From a virus: a DNA stretch of 36,466 bases. Location: the IMG/VR virus record IMGVR_UViG_3300046796_000152, positions 1 through 36,466 of that record; one strand, given 5' to 3'. The notes beneath the pieces are model-generated. The model searched no databases and was not told the origin of the DNA. It saw only the letters and a program-made list of their open reading frames with translations. Below, one piece after another: positions 28,693-36,466 of this stretch (position 1 is the first letter of the stretch; each line of letters begins with the position of its first letter). The position numbers and the translations under genes are program-made.

Positions 28693-30635
28693 AGGTCTAT
28701 AACGCGAGTGGCCTAGAGAAGATCATCCCCGGCGGTGGTGGCGGGGCGGACGGGTACAACATCATCTCGGCCGGCACGACCAAGGCGGCAACCACCGGCA
28801 CGGTCGTCTTCTCGAACAGCAACAACGTCTCGTTCGGGATGTCCGGGCAGACCGTCACGGCGACCGTCACGGTCCCGGCTCAGAGCAATCAGACGCTCGG
28901 GCTGCAAGCCTTCACGAACACGACCGCGGTGTCCTCGTCCACGACGATCGACGCACGGACGATGTGCTTCATCGGCATGGGCGGCCTCTCGGTCGGCTAC
29001 AGCGCCGGCTCGATCGTGCTCTCAGGAGCGTCAGGGGGTGGTGGCGCGGACGGCGTGAACATCATCGCAGCCGGCACGCGCACGGCCACGACGAATGGCA
29101 CCATCCTCTTCAGCAACGCGAATAGCGTCACCTTCGGGCTGAACGCGGTCAACGGCTCGGTCATCACCGCATCGATCTCGACCCTTCCAGAGACACCCTT
29201 CGCCGTACGGGCTGGTGCGTTGTCCTTCTCCAGCGGAACCGTCTCGTTCTCCAACTTGAACAACGTCAGCTTCGGGATGAATGCGGCGAGCGTGATTACC
29301 GCCTCATTCTCGACGGCGGCTCAGAGTGCTCAGACGCAGAGCTTGATCCAGGCGATCTACGACGGCGCAAGCAGCATCACCACCGGCACGGTCCAGTTCA
29401 GCAACTCCAACGGGGTGAGCTTCGGGATCAGTGGTCAGACGATGACCGCTTCCGTGGCGACGAGTCTGACGAACGTGAACGTCAGCGCGGGCACGACGAG
29501 CGCGAACCTTTCGAACTTCGTTCTCTCGAACTCGAACAGCGTCTCCTTCGGATTGAGCGGATCCACGATCACAGCCTCGATCTCGACGCTCCCTGAAACA
29601 CCGTTTGCGATCCGGGCCGGAGTCTCGTCGTTCTCTAGCGGGACCGTCTCGTTCTCCAACGCGAACAGCATCAGCTTCGGGATGAACTCCGCGAGCGTCA
29701 TCACCGCATCCTTCTCGGTGGCGACGAGCCTTACCGCAGTCAACATCAGCGCCGGGACCACGAGTGCTAACCTCTCGAACTGGACGTGGTCGAACTCGAA
29801 TGGCGTGTCCTTCGGATTGAGCGCATCGACGCTGACCGCCTCGATCGCAACGAGTCTCACCGCGATCAACGTGAGCGCGGGTACCACGAGCGGGAACCTC
29901 TCGAACATCACGTTCTCGAACGGAAGCGGGGTCAGCTTCGGGCTGAGCGCCTCCACGATCACAGCGTCAGTTTCCACGATGCCGATGATGTCGAACTTCT
30001 GGAACACCCCGGAAGGCGTCATCACGATCGCCGCCACCAAGCACGCCAACAGCAGCGTGAGCGTTCTTCCGTTCATCGTCAACAACGCTCTCGCGTTTTC
30101 AAACCTCCGCGTCTTCGTGTCCGTCAGTCTCGCGTCTGCGGCTAACAACTCATCCGCCCAGAACAGCCTCTCCGCATCGGTGGTGCTCTACACGAGGAAC
30201 GTCAGCACCCTCTCCTCGATCTGGTCCGGGAGTTACGGAACCGCCGTGACGTGGTCCTCCAGCAACACCTCGGTGTTCGCGGGGAACCGTCAGCTTTCGA
30301 TCTCTGGGTTGGCGACCACGCTGATGCCGGGAGACTATTGGGCGGCCCTGCACATCTCCTCGAATACGGGCGCCAACACGGGAGCGGCGACGACGAGCCT
30401 CGGGTGTAGCTACTCGCTCAACGTCCTACCCGGTGGCGCTTCGGGCGCGCTGGCGGCGGATCCTTGGGATGGCGGTGGCAGCAACGCCTCGCGCGTGGCC
30501 TTCCCCGGGCTCGGCATCTACAGCACGAATGGAACGATGCCGACGATCCAACTCACGGATGCTGCGCTCAGTCAGACGAGCATCGCAAGCAACGCGAACG
30601 TGGTCATGAACCTGAGAAACTGGAGCATCTTCTAG
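28689..30635 (+). CDS. Repeat-built tail fibre / receptor-binding protein
   Basis: A 648-residue protein from GTG 28689. The N-terminus has GGGGGADGYNIISAGTT, repeated as GGGGADGVNIIAAGT near residue 115. Residues about 37-428 contain eight clear copies of a roughly 20-residue beta unit with core SNxNxVSFG and end ITAS, and a twice-used LPETPFA(V/I)RAG link. Residues about 430-648 are a unique C-terminal domain (FWNTPEGVITIAATKHANSS and on), probably the receptor-binding tip. The protein is very rich in Ser, Thr, Asn and Ala. Repeats of this type are common in fibres of uncultured phages. It is followed directly by a glycosyltransferase gene, which makes it a candidate glycoprotein. Confidence 0.85.
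   Translation: MKVYNASGLEKIIPGGGGGADGYNIISAGTTKAATTGTVVFSNSNNVSFGMSGQTVTATVTVPAQSNQTLGLQAFTNTTAVSSSTTIDARTMCFIGMGGLSVGYSAGSIVLSGASGGGGADGVNIIAAGTRTATTNGTILFSNANSVTFGLNAVNGSVITASISTLPETPFAVRAGALSFSSGTVSFSNLNNVSFGMNAASVITASFSTAAQSAQTQSLIQAIYDGASSITTGTVQFSNSNGVSFGISGQTMTASVATSLTNVNVSAGTTSANLSNFVLSNSNSVSFGLSGSTITASISTLPETPFAIRAGVSSFSSGTVSFSNANSISFGMNSASVITASFSVATSLTAVNISAGTTSANLSNWTWSNSNGVSFGLSASTLTASIATSLTAINVSAGTTSGNLSNITFSNGSGVSFGLSASTITASVSTMPMMSNFWNTPEGVITIAATKHANSSVSVLPFIVNNALAFSNLRVFVSVSLASAANNSSAQNSLSASVVLYTRNVSTLSSIWSGSYGTAVTWSSSNTSVFAGNRQLSISGLATTLMPGDYWAALHISSNTGANTGAATTSLGCSYSLNVLPGGASGALAADPWDGGGSNASRVAFPGLGIYSTNGTMPTIQLTDAALSQTSIASNANVVMNLRNWSIF
28798..29970 (+). repeat. Degenerate tandem repeats coding the fibre shaft
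   Basis: Eight recognisable copies of the SNxNxVSFG...TAS coding unit, with variable spacing. Copies 3 to 8 are also similar at base level (for example AACAGCGTCTCCTTCGG variants), which would allow copy-number change by recombination. Confidence 0.8.
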
Positions 30636-31378
30636 TGGCTGACATGGTGGACGCGGCGAGCGCAGCCAAGAGCTTCGAAGGGCTCGGGTTCGAGCGGGTG
30701 AACCTGATTCCAGGCTCGACCTACCAAGACTCCTCCACGGTCCTGATCGTCCCCACGCGCGGGATGATCCACCACAAGGCGGTGAGCGCGCTTCAGTCGA
30801 TCATCGCGCCCATGAACCAGAAGCGGGCGCTGCTCTTCTGTGCCGGCGACGAGGTCGGCCAAGCCTACGACAACATGATCGGGCAGGTCCTCGGGAACCC
30901 GGACCTCTCGAAGTGGAAGTACGTCATGACGGTGGAGGACGACAACCTCCCGCCCGCAGACGCCCACATCCGGCTCTTGGAGTCGATCGAGTGGGGCAAG
31001 TACGACGCAGTCAGCGGCATCTACTTCACGAAGGGCGACGTGAACATGCCGATGGCCTACGGGGATCCCGAGGAGTACGCGAAGACGGGTGCCCTTCACT
31101 TCCAGCCAAGGGACGTGCGCAAGGCCCTTGAGAACGGCAACATCATGGAAGTGAACGGGATCGCGATGGGTTGCGCGCTTTGGAGGATGGAGTGCTTCAA
31201 GAAGCTGGAGCGGCCGTGGTACACGACTCTGGCGGACGTGGTTCCGAACCAGGGCGCGCAGGTGATGACGCAGGATCTCGCGTTCTGCCGCAAGATGCGC
31301 CTCGCCGGGATGCGGATGGCGGTGGACTTCCGAGTGAAGGTGGGGCACCTGGACGTGACCACGGGAACGGTGTACTGA
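30635..31378 (+). CDS. GT-A-type glycosyltransferase-like protein
   Basis: A 247-residue protein. GTG 30635 shares a base with the fibre stop (TAGTG); ATG 30644 is an alternative. TVLIVPTRGMIHHKAVSALQ opens a GT2-like fold, and YVMTVEDDNLPPADAHIRLL carries the acidic nucleotide-sugar site (about residues 100-106). KYDAVSGIYFTKGD and NGIAMGCALWRMECFKKL follow as in phage-encoded glycosyltransferase-like proteins, and TQDLAFCRKMRLAGMRMAVD gives the distal acidic residue. Tight coupling to the fibre gene suggests the fibre or a neighbour as acceptor, by inference. Confidence 0.78.
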   Translation: MADMVDAASAAKSFEGLGFERVNLIPGSTYQDSSTVLIVPTRGMIHHKAVSALQSIIAPMNQKRALLFCAGDEVGQAYDNMIGQVLGNPDLSKWKYVMTVEDDNLPPADAHIRLLESIEWGKYDAVSGIYFTKGDVNMPMAYGDPEEYAKTGALHFQPRDVRKALENGNIMEVNGIAMGCALWRMECFKKLERPWYTTLADVVPNQGAQVMTQDLAFCRKMRLAGMRMAVDFRVKVGHLDVTTGTVY

Positions 31379-31929
31379 GGCTCTGCAAGAGCACTCAGCC
31401 GCTCAAGGTCGACCTCGCCTGCGGGCAGTCCTGCCGCGAAGGGTTCGAGGGGGCCGACCTCTACGCCGAGGGTGTCAAGTGGCGGATGAACGTCCTCCTC
31501 TTCCCGTGGCCGTGGGAGGACAACTCAGTCGACGAGATCCACTGTTCGCACTTCATCGAGCACATCCCGATGGAGACGCTGATCGGTGGGCAGGATCTCT
31601 TCTTCGCCTTCTTTGACGAGATGTACCGGGTGCTGAAGCCCGAGGGCTCGGCCTCGCTCGTGTGGCCGGATCTTCAGACCGTGCGCGCCTTCATGGACCC
31701 GACGCACCGCCGGTTCATCCCGAAGGAGTCGATGCTCTACTTGAACCGGGATTGGCGGGTGCAGAACAAGCTCGACCATTACCTCGTCAAGTGCAACTTC
31801 GCCGTGAACGTCACGCACTCCTGCGCAAGCGAGTTCACGCTACTTCATCCCGAGGCGCAAACGCGCAGGTTTAACGAGAGTTGGAACACCAAGATCGACA
31901 ACTACGCGACGATGAAGCCCATCAAGTGA
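31375..31929 (+). CDS. SAM-dependent methyltransferase-like protein with probable CTG start
   Basis: A 184-residue protein. KVDLACG (residues 11-17) is motif I; ADLYAEG, FPWPWEDNSVDEIHCSHFIE, HIP and MYRVLKPEGSASLVWPDL match the class I core as used in methyltransferases of sugar clusters. No in-frame ATG, GTG or TTG lies close upstream of motif I. A CTG at 31375 forms CTGA with the previous stop, exactly like the ATGA, GTGA and TTGA junctions elsewhere, so CTG is proposed. It is more distant from the tandem pair at 18590-19895 than these are from each other. Confidence 0.75.
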   Translation: MRLCKSTQPLKVDLACGQSCREGFEGADLYAEGVKWRMNVLLFPWPWEDNSVDEIHCSHFIEHIPMETLIGGQDLFFAFFDEMYRVLKPEGSASLVWPDLQTVRAFMDPTHRRFIPKESMLYLNRDWRVQNKLDHYLVKCNFAVNVTHSCASEFTLLHPEAQTRRFNESWNTKIDNYATMKPIK

Positions 31930-31936
31930 GGTGTTC

Positions 31937-32923
31937 ATGATCGGCTACCTGACGTTCTCTGAGATGCGGAACACGGTCGCGGCCCACGTTCAGGACATCT
32001 CCACGGCGCGCGCGAGCAAGATCAACGATTGGTTGAACCTCCACTACTTCGACTTCGCCACCCGCTATCGGTGGCCGCAGTTGACTCGTTCGGAGGAAGC
32101 CGCCGTCACGCTCACGGCGAACGGGCAGTACCTCTACCTGCCGAACGACGTGGATCAGCTTTACGCGATCCTTCCGGTGGGGCAGGACGGGCTTGCGGCG
32201 CCGATGTCCGTGGAAGCGATCCTTCAGCAGATGGGGGCGACGAGTCAGAACCCGAGCCTCTTCGTCAACTACGCGGACGCTGGCGAGTTCGCGCGTCGCT
32301 TCGACTTCCTCGCGGCCGGGGAACTGCTGCAAGTGGCGCAGACCGGCTACACCACGACCTCGACGGCGACGGTGAGTGGCGTCTCGGGAGGCGTGCCCGG
32401 AAGCCCCACTTCTGCCGAGGTGCTTGAGAACGTGACCGTGAGCGCCACGGCGGGGGTCTACTCGAACCTCCCCGCTGGGCTCACCTACTTCGACCTGACG
32501 AGCTTCTCGGTGGCGAGCAATCCGAGCGGCTCGTACTTGCTGAAGGGACTCACGAGTCAAGTGGTCTATGCCGTGATCCTGCCCGGCGACACCTCGACCC
32601 GCTACAAGCGCGTGCGCCTCGGCAACACGCCCGCGGCGAATCAGGTCGTGACGATGTACTGGAAGAAGCGGGTGAAGCGGTTGACGCAGGACGGGCAGAC
32701 CATCGAGATCCCGGTCGCCGGTGCCTTGATCGACAAGACGATCTCGACCATGTACTCCTCGCAGCGGGAGTACAACCAGGCGATGCAGTACCACGATCAG
32801 CGCGCCGAGCAGGAGTGCGAGCGAGCGTTCACCGGGACCACCATCGAGGGCGAGCGCGTCGAACTCGGGCAGCCCGCCGTCGCCGGTCGCAACCGCAAGA
32901 TCATCGTGGTCAACGCTCCGTGA
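31937..32923 (+). CDS. Head-tail adaptor-like protein
   Basis: A 328-residue protein. ATG 31937 was chosen for GAGG five bases upstream; GTG 31931 is possible. YLTFSEMRNTVAAHVQDIST followed by KINDWLNLHYFDFATRYRWP and the C-terminal KRLTQDGQTIEIPVAGALID with helical EYNQAMQYHDQRAEQECERA resemble podovirus adaptors that join portal and nozzle. The middle (about residues 135-240) is a Thr/Ser/Gly-rich beta insertion. The nozzle-like gene follows with a GTGA overlap. Confidence 0.72.
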   Translation: MIGYLTFSEMRNTVAAHVQDISTARASKINDWLNLHYFDFATRYRWPQLTRSEEAAVTLTANGQYLYLPNDVDQLYAILPVGQDGLAAPMSVEAILQQMGATSQNPSLFVNYADAGEFARRFDFLAAGELLQVAQTGYTTTSTATVSGVSGGVPGSPTSAEVLENVTVSATAGVYSNLPAGLTYFDLTSFSVASNPSGSYLLKGLTSQVVYAVILPGDTSTRYKRVRLGNTPAANQVVTMYWKKRVKRLTQDGQTIEIPVAGALIDKTISTMYSSQREYNQAMQYHDQRAEQECERAFTGTTIEGERVELGQPAVAGRNRKIIVVNAP

Positions 32924-34572
32924 GCACGGACCCGCTCGCTCGCGTCTTCCCGGTGATCGACACCTACCGGAACCGTTCGGCGAGCGGCGGCGTGAACACG
33001 TTCCTCTATCCCTTCGACATCGCCGACGACGAGGCGGTGGAACTTCGGAACGTAGACATCGGCACTCCCGGCGTCCGCTCCATCCGTCAGGGCATCTCGC
33101 TGATCGCAAGCGGGGCCACCTTCGGCCCCCCGCTCGTGCTTCAGGAGTACATGGGGGCGACATTCCAGAGCGAACTGCTGATGGTCACGCCGGGGGCTCA
33201 GTACCCGGCGGCAGGGCACCTTCAGTTGTGGAGTTGGAAGGGCAACACGACCACTTGGACGCGCATCGCCACGTTGACCGGGTTCACGAGTGCAACGATG
33301 CCGGTCGAGATCCTTCCCGGACTTGATCTCAACGCGAGCGGTGGTCCCGCGGTCGCACGGATCAGCACCAAGGACGCGGTGCCCCACGCCTACGTCTACA
33401 ACGGCTCGGGCATCACGATGTGCACCGGGACGCCGTGTATGCCGAGCCTTGGAGCCTTCCCGACCGCCTACCACCTGAACCGTGGTTACGCGGGCGGGCG
33501 GGACACGACGGCGCGCGGGAAGGTGCACTACTCGGACTCGGTGTCCTACACGGTGACGGGGTGGGCGCCCACGCAGTCGATGACGATGGGCGGCGGCAAC
33601 CGCCAAGAGATCGTCGCACTCAAGACCTTCCGCTCGGACAACCTCGTGGTCTTCATGCAGGACCGGATCGAGATGCTGTCCAACACGGATCAGCCGCTCT
33701 CGTTGACGGGAGGGACCATCCGAACCGTCGTGGACGCCGCGATCGGTTGTGGGGCGCGTCGCTCGATCTGCACGATGGGCGAGGACATCTTCTTCCTCGA
33801 TCAGCACTTCTCGGTGCGCTCGCTCGCGAAGACGATCACGGACAACCTGCAAGGCGCGAAGACGCTCCCCGTCTCGATCAAGATTCAGACGTGGATCGAC
33901 CGGATCAACCCGGCGGCGAGCGAGGCGATCTGCGCGGTGCCCTTCGACCGCTTCTACGTCTTGGGGCTGCCGATCGACTCGGCGACCGTGGCGGACCACG
34001 TCTTCGTCTACGACCGCGTGAATGACTCTTGGACGGGTCCGTGGGACGGTGGGTGGGCTCCGTGGTCGATGGCGGTGGCGACACTCAACGCCGCCTCTAA
34101 CTCGGCGGACACTCATCCCCGGCTCTACCTCGGCTCTGGCAACTTCACTGGGGCGATGGTCTACCGGACCTACGAGGGACACGACGACGCGGGCGCGCCG
34201 ATCGTCTACCAAGAGACGGGGAAGCGGATCAACGCCGATCAGTTGGAGGCGAAGAAGCTCTTCCGGCGGCTGAAGGACTTCTACGCCGCGACGAGCACGG
34301 CCACCATGCAGATCGAGGCGTCGGTCAACGGCGGGGCGTTTCAGCAGGTGGGCTATGTCGGGCTCGCGGGTGCGCTCGACACGTTGCCGGCGACGCTGCC
34401 CTTCGACTTCTCGGGGATCGGCTTGATCGACACCACGAAGGATCTAGAGCAGTTCAACCATGTGAATGACATCCAGTTCCGGTGGACTTGCACCGCGAAC
34501 GTGGACATCCAGCATGTCGGCTACTCGATGCTCTTCCACCGCAAGGCCATGGATTGGACGCAGGATCCATGA
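32920..34572 (+). CDS. Tail nozzle / stabilisation protein (P22 gp10-like)
   Basis: A 550-residue protein from GTG 32920. It has beta-propeller-like repeats with the features of the P22 gp10 group: VELRNVDIGTPGVRSIRQGI at the start, GKVHYSDSVSYTVTGWAP, IVALKTFRSDNLVVFMQDRI, and DHVFVYDRVNDSWTGPWDGG. The C-terminal 140 residues form a further beta region. Such proteins form a hexameric ring below the adaptor and close the channel. Position after the adaptor supports this. Confidence 0.78.
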   Translation: MSTDPLARVFPVIDTYRNRSASGGVNTFLYPFDIADDEAVELRNVDIGTPGVRSIRQGISLIASGATFGPPLVLQEYMGATFQSELLMVTPGAQYPAAGHLQLWSWKGNTTTWTRIATLTGFTSATMPVEILPGLDLNASGGPAVARISTKDAVPHAYVYNGSGITMCTGTPCMPSLGAFPTAYHLNRGYAGGRDTTARGKVHYSDSVSYTVTGWAPTQSMTMGGGNRQEIVALKTFRSDNLVVFMQDRIEMLSNTDQPLSLTGGTIRTVVDAAIGCGARRSICTMGEDIFFLDQHFSVRSLAKTITDNLQGAKTLPVSIKIQTWIDRINPAASEAICAVPFDRFYVLGLPIDSATVADHVFVYDRVNDSWTGPWDGGWAPWSMAVATLNAASNSADTHPRLYLGSGNFTGAMVYRTYEGHDDAGAPIVYQETGKRINADQLEAKKLFRRLKDFYAATSTATMQIEASVNGGAFQQVGYVGLAGALDTLPATLPFDFSGIGLIDTTKDLEQFNHVNDIQFRWTCTANVDIQHVGYSMLFHRKAMDWTQDP

Positions 34573-35213
34573 GCACGATTAACCGAGGCTTCACCTTCAC
34601 GGACGGCTCGCCGCTTCAATGCAGCTACACGGCGCTGCACGCCCTCGTGGACAACGCGCTCGTCACGAACATGGCGATGAGCGAGTTCGACGCGACGGCT
34701 CGGGTGAATCAGATCAGCGCGACGGTGCCGAGCGCGGATCAGGGAGAGGGTTCAACGTGGTTCGATACGACGCTCAACATCGAGCGGGTGAAGAGCGCCG
34801 ATGGCTGGCACTCCTCGCTGCTAGCGGACGTGAAGAACAGCACGGGTGCGACGATCCCGGCGGGTGCCCTCGTTGCCTTGGTTGGGTCGAGCAGTGTCAG
34901 CCCGGTAGCGACCTATCAGTGGCCCAAGTGCGCGGGGATCCTGACTGCGACGCTCACCAACGGTTCCCGTGGCCTTGCGCTCCAGAATAGGGGACCAGCT
35001 CCAGTTCGCGTGATCGGCCCCATTGCCATCGGGGACACGCTCGTTGCGGCCGGTGGTGGGACGCACGCCTGGAGTGCATTCGGGATCGGCTTCGCGGTGT
35101 CTCGGGACAACCCGTCGCTTCACTCCGTGACGGCGGGCATCGAGATCGGCATGGCGCGTGGCAGCCTTGGTGGAACCTCCACGGGCACCGTCACCGCGCT
35201 TCTCTTCATGTGA
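34569..35213 (+). CDS. Tail protein, paralog family member 1
   Basis: A 214-residue protein from ATG 34569 (ATGA overlap). MSTINRGFTFTDGSPLQCSY then TALHALVDNALVT has the same opening as the next two genes. The rest is beta-rich with capsule/tail-fibre-like turns (TGATIPAGALVALVGSSSVS; GIGFAVSRDNPSLHSVTAGI). It is probably a tail-tip or fibre-attachment protein. No family is recognised. Confidence 0.68.
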   Translation: MSTINRGFTFTDGSPLQCSYTALHALVDNALVTNMAMSEFDATARVNQISATVPSADQGEGSTWFDTTLNIERVKSADGWHSSLLADVKNSTGATIPAGALVALVGSSSVSPVATYQWPKCAGILTATLTNGSRGLALQNRGPAPVRVIGPIAIGDTLVAAGGGTHAWSAFGIGFAVSRDNPSLHSVTAGIEIGMARGSLGGTSTGTVTALLFM

Positions 35214-35216
35214 ACC

Positions 35217-35876
35217 ATGGCAACCCTCCAACACGGCCACACCTTCACTGAACACGCGATTCGTGATCCGGATGCGTTCAACGCGAACGTGGACTTGGCG
35301 TCGCTCAATAACGTCGGAAACGCGGATCTGACGAGTGGGGTCCGACTCCCGGCCACCGTTCAACCGAACTCACCCATCACGGGTGAGGTCTACGTCAATG
35401 ATTCGCAGGATGTGACCTTCTTCGGGCAGAAGACGATCCATCCTCTCCAGTTCTTCTATGGAGGGATCTGGAACGATCAGGAGAGTGACCTGCTTTATCT
35501 GACGCTCACAAACAACAGTGGTGTGGATCTGGTTGCAGGAGATGTAGTTGTTTCAGACCCTGTGGATGACAATGGGTTCGATATCGTGAGGTCTACTACT
35601 GACAATAGGAGTCCACTCGGAGTTCTGCTTGATGACATATCGAACGGGTCGAGTGGAAGGGTTGCTTATTACGGAGTTGTTCTCCTGAATATGAGCGGGA
35701 TCATTCTTCCAGAATCCGCCGGAAAGATCGTCTCTGTGATCGGTGGCGTGGGTGGTTTCTATAATCAGAACACGGCCACAAAGGGAACTCCTGATTCGGG
35801 TGGGCTTGACAACTCCTTCGGAATCTTGCTCTCGGATTCCTTGAGCAATCAGGCGTGGGCATTCATCTGGAAGTGA
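35217..35876 (+). CDS. Tail protein, paralog family member 2, with AT-rich segment
   Basis: A 219-residue protein from ATG 35217. MATLQHGHTFTEHAIRDPDA and FNANVDLASLNNVG align with the openings of its neighbours. The middle (LTLTNNSGVDLVAGDVVVSD) matches the TGATIPAGALVAL segment of member 1. The bases from about 35500 to 35860 are clearly richer in A and T than the rest of the operon, which suggests recent import of this part. Confidence 0.68.
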   Translation: MATLQHGHTFTEHAIRDPDAFNANVDLASLNNVGNADLTSGVRLPATVQPNSPITGEVYVNDSQDVTFFGQKTIHPLQFFYGGIWNDQESDLLYLTLTNNSGVDLVAGDVVVSDPVDDNGFDIVRSTTDNRSPLGVLLDDISNGSSGRVAYYGVVLLNMSGIILPESAGKIVSVIGGVGGFYNQNTATKGTPDSGGLDNSFGILLSDSLSNQAWAFIWK

Positions 35877-35877
35877 C

Positions 35878-36466
35878 ATGAGCGCAACGATCACCAAGGG
35901 TTACTCGTTCGTGCAGGGTGGCACCTGTAATGCGGCGCACCTCCACGCTGAGATCGAGTCTGCGACCATCGCGGGCGTGGATCGCGGGAACATCGATCGG
36001 GTGAACGTCTGCCCGATCACGCTATCGAGTTCGGCCCCTGCGGCTCCAGTGGACAAGGAGCTTTGGCAGAACTCGACCACGATGATGATTCTCGCGTGGG
36101 ACAACCACTTCCAACGGTGGATGCCGACTTCCATAAACCATGTGCTCTACACGGTTGATTCCGGGAGTGCGGCCATCTCGGCCGGGAACTCGCTCAAGAT
36201 CACGAACGGGTTCTTCTCCTTGGCGGATGGTGGACTAGGAGCCTTGAACGTCGTCGCCATCGCCGCTCACGATGCTGTGGCGGGCGGATACATTGTGGCC
36301 GCTGTACACGGGATCGTCCGGGCGAAGGTCACGGGGACCGTGGTTGCCGGGGATCTCTTGCAGCTTTCCGCGACGGCAGGGGTACTACAAAGTGGGGCCG
36401 GTAGTACGAAGACGATCGCGCGCGTGCTCGATGACGCGATTGGAGGCTTGGCATGGATCAACCTGA
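35878..36466 (+). CDS. Tail protein, paralog family member 3, partial (right edge)
   Basis: It starts at ATG 35878, one base after the previous stop, and stays open for 196 codons to the window end. MSATITKGYSFVQGGTCNAA then HLHAEIESATIAGVDRGNID shares the family opening. A later segment, HGIVRAKVTGTVVAGDLLQL then ARVLDDAIGGLAWI, is the beta pattern common in C-terminal parts of phage tail-fibre proteins. The 3' end is missing. Confidence 0.68.
   Translation, partial: MSATITKGYSFVQGGTCNAAHLHAEIESATIAGVDRGNIDRVNVCPITLSSSAPAAPVDKELWQNSTTMMILAWDNHFQRWMPTSINHVLYTVDSGSAAISAGNSLKITNGFFSLADGGLGALNVVAIAAHDAVAGGYIVAAVHGIVRAKVTGTVVAGDLLQLSATAGVLQSGAGSTKTIARVLDDAIGGLAWINL

Noticed and set aside
28798-29970. 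CRISPR-like repeat array
   Set aside because: Repeats are degenerate, in frame and code for fibre shaft units; spacing is not regular.
29435-30148. Minus-strand frame of 237 codons
   Set aside because: Shadow of the fibre gene produced by its regular codon use.

Overview
This window is a GC-rich, densely packed piece of a tailed double-stranded DNA phage, with both ends cut inside genes. The virion genes point to a short-tailed (podovirus-like) phage: large terminase, a 733-residue portal, scaffold, a major capsid protein resembling the DUF5309 group, a head-tail adaptor, a P22 gp10-like nozzle protein and a series of tail-tip proteins. No tape measure, tail tube or sheath gene is visible. 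Two candidate lipoproteins, one with unimolecular-spanin topology, suggest a host with an outer membrane. I recognised no integrase, DNA polymerase, RNA polymerase, tRNA or endolysin; some of these may lie outside the window.

Layout: the main divergence lies near 11.55-11.73 kb. Leftward from there (11551 to 1, minus strand) runs a long early-type operon of mostly tiny genes, chained by ATGA, GTGA or TGATG stop/start overlaps. It holds ERF-family annealing protein, SSB, a PD-(D/E)XK-like nuclease, an HNH nuclease, a Lar-like protein, an HTH protein and at least eight Cys-rich probable zinc mini-proteins. At the far left is a module with a beta-helix-like protein and a PKD-like protein. Two plus-strand genes for membrane proteins are inserted in this leftward array (2512-2961 and 6158-6514).

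Rightward (11730 to 36466, plus strand) come two small genes, then an approximately 790-base stretch without a convincing gene. That stretch is full of nested complementary arms and ends in two strong intrinsic terminators; I read it as a candidate large structured RNA. The virion operon follows: a 252-residue protein, a 1003-residue glycoside-hydrolase-like protein, TerL, two tandem methyltransferases, portal, small proteins, scaffold, capsid, a GT2-TPR-GT4 glycosyltransferase fusion, small proteins, a repeat-built Ser/Thr/Asn-rich fibre, a second glycosyltransferase, a third methyltransferase, adaptor, nozzle and three related tail proteins.

Two features stand out. One is the structured RNA candidate. 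The other is the sugar-related gene set (two glycosyltransferase genes, three methyltransferases, one glycoside-hydrolase-like protein) embedded in the morphogenesis operon next to a Ser/Thr-rich fibre. It suggests, by inference only, that the phage decorates its own virion or modifies host surface glycans.
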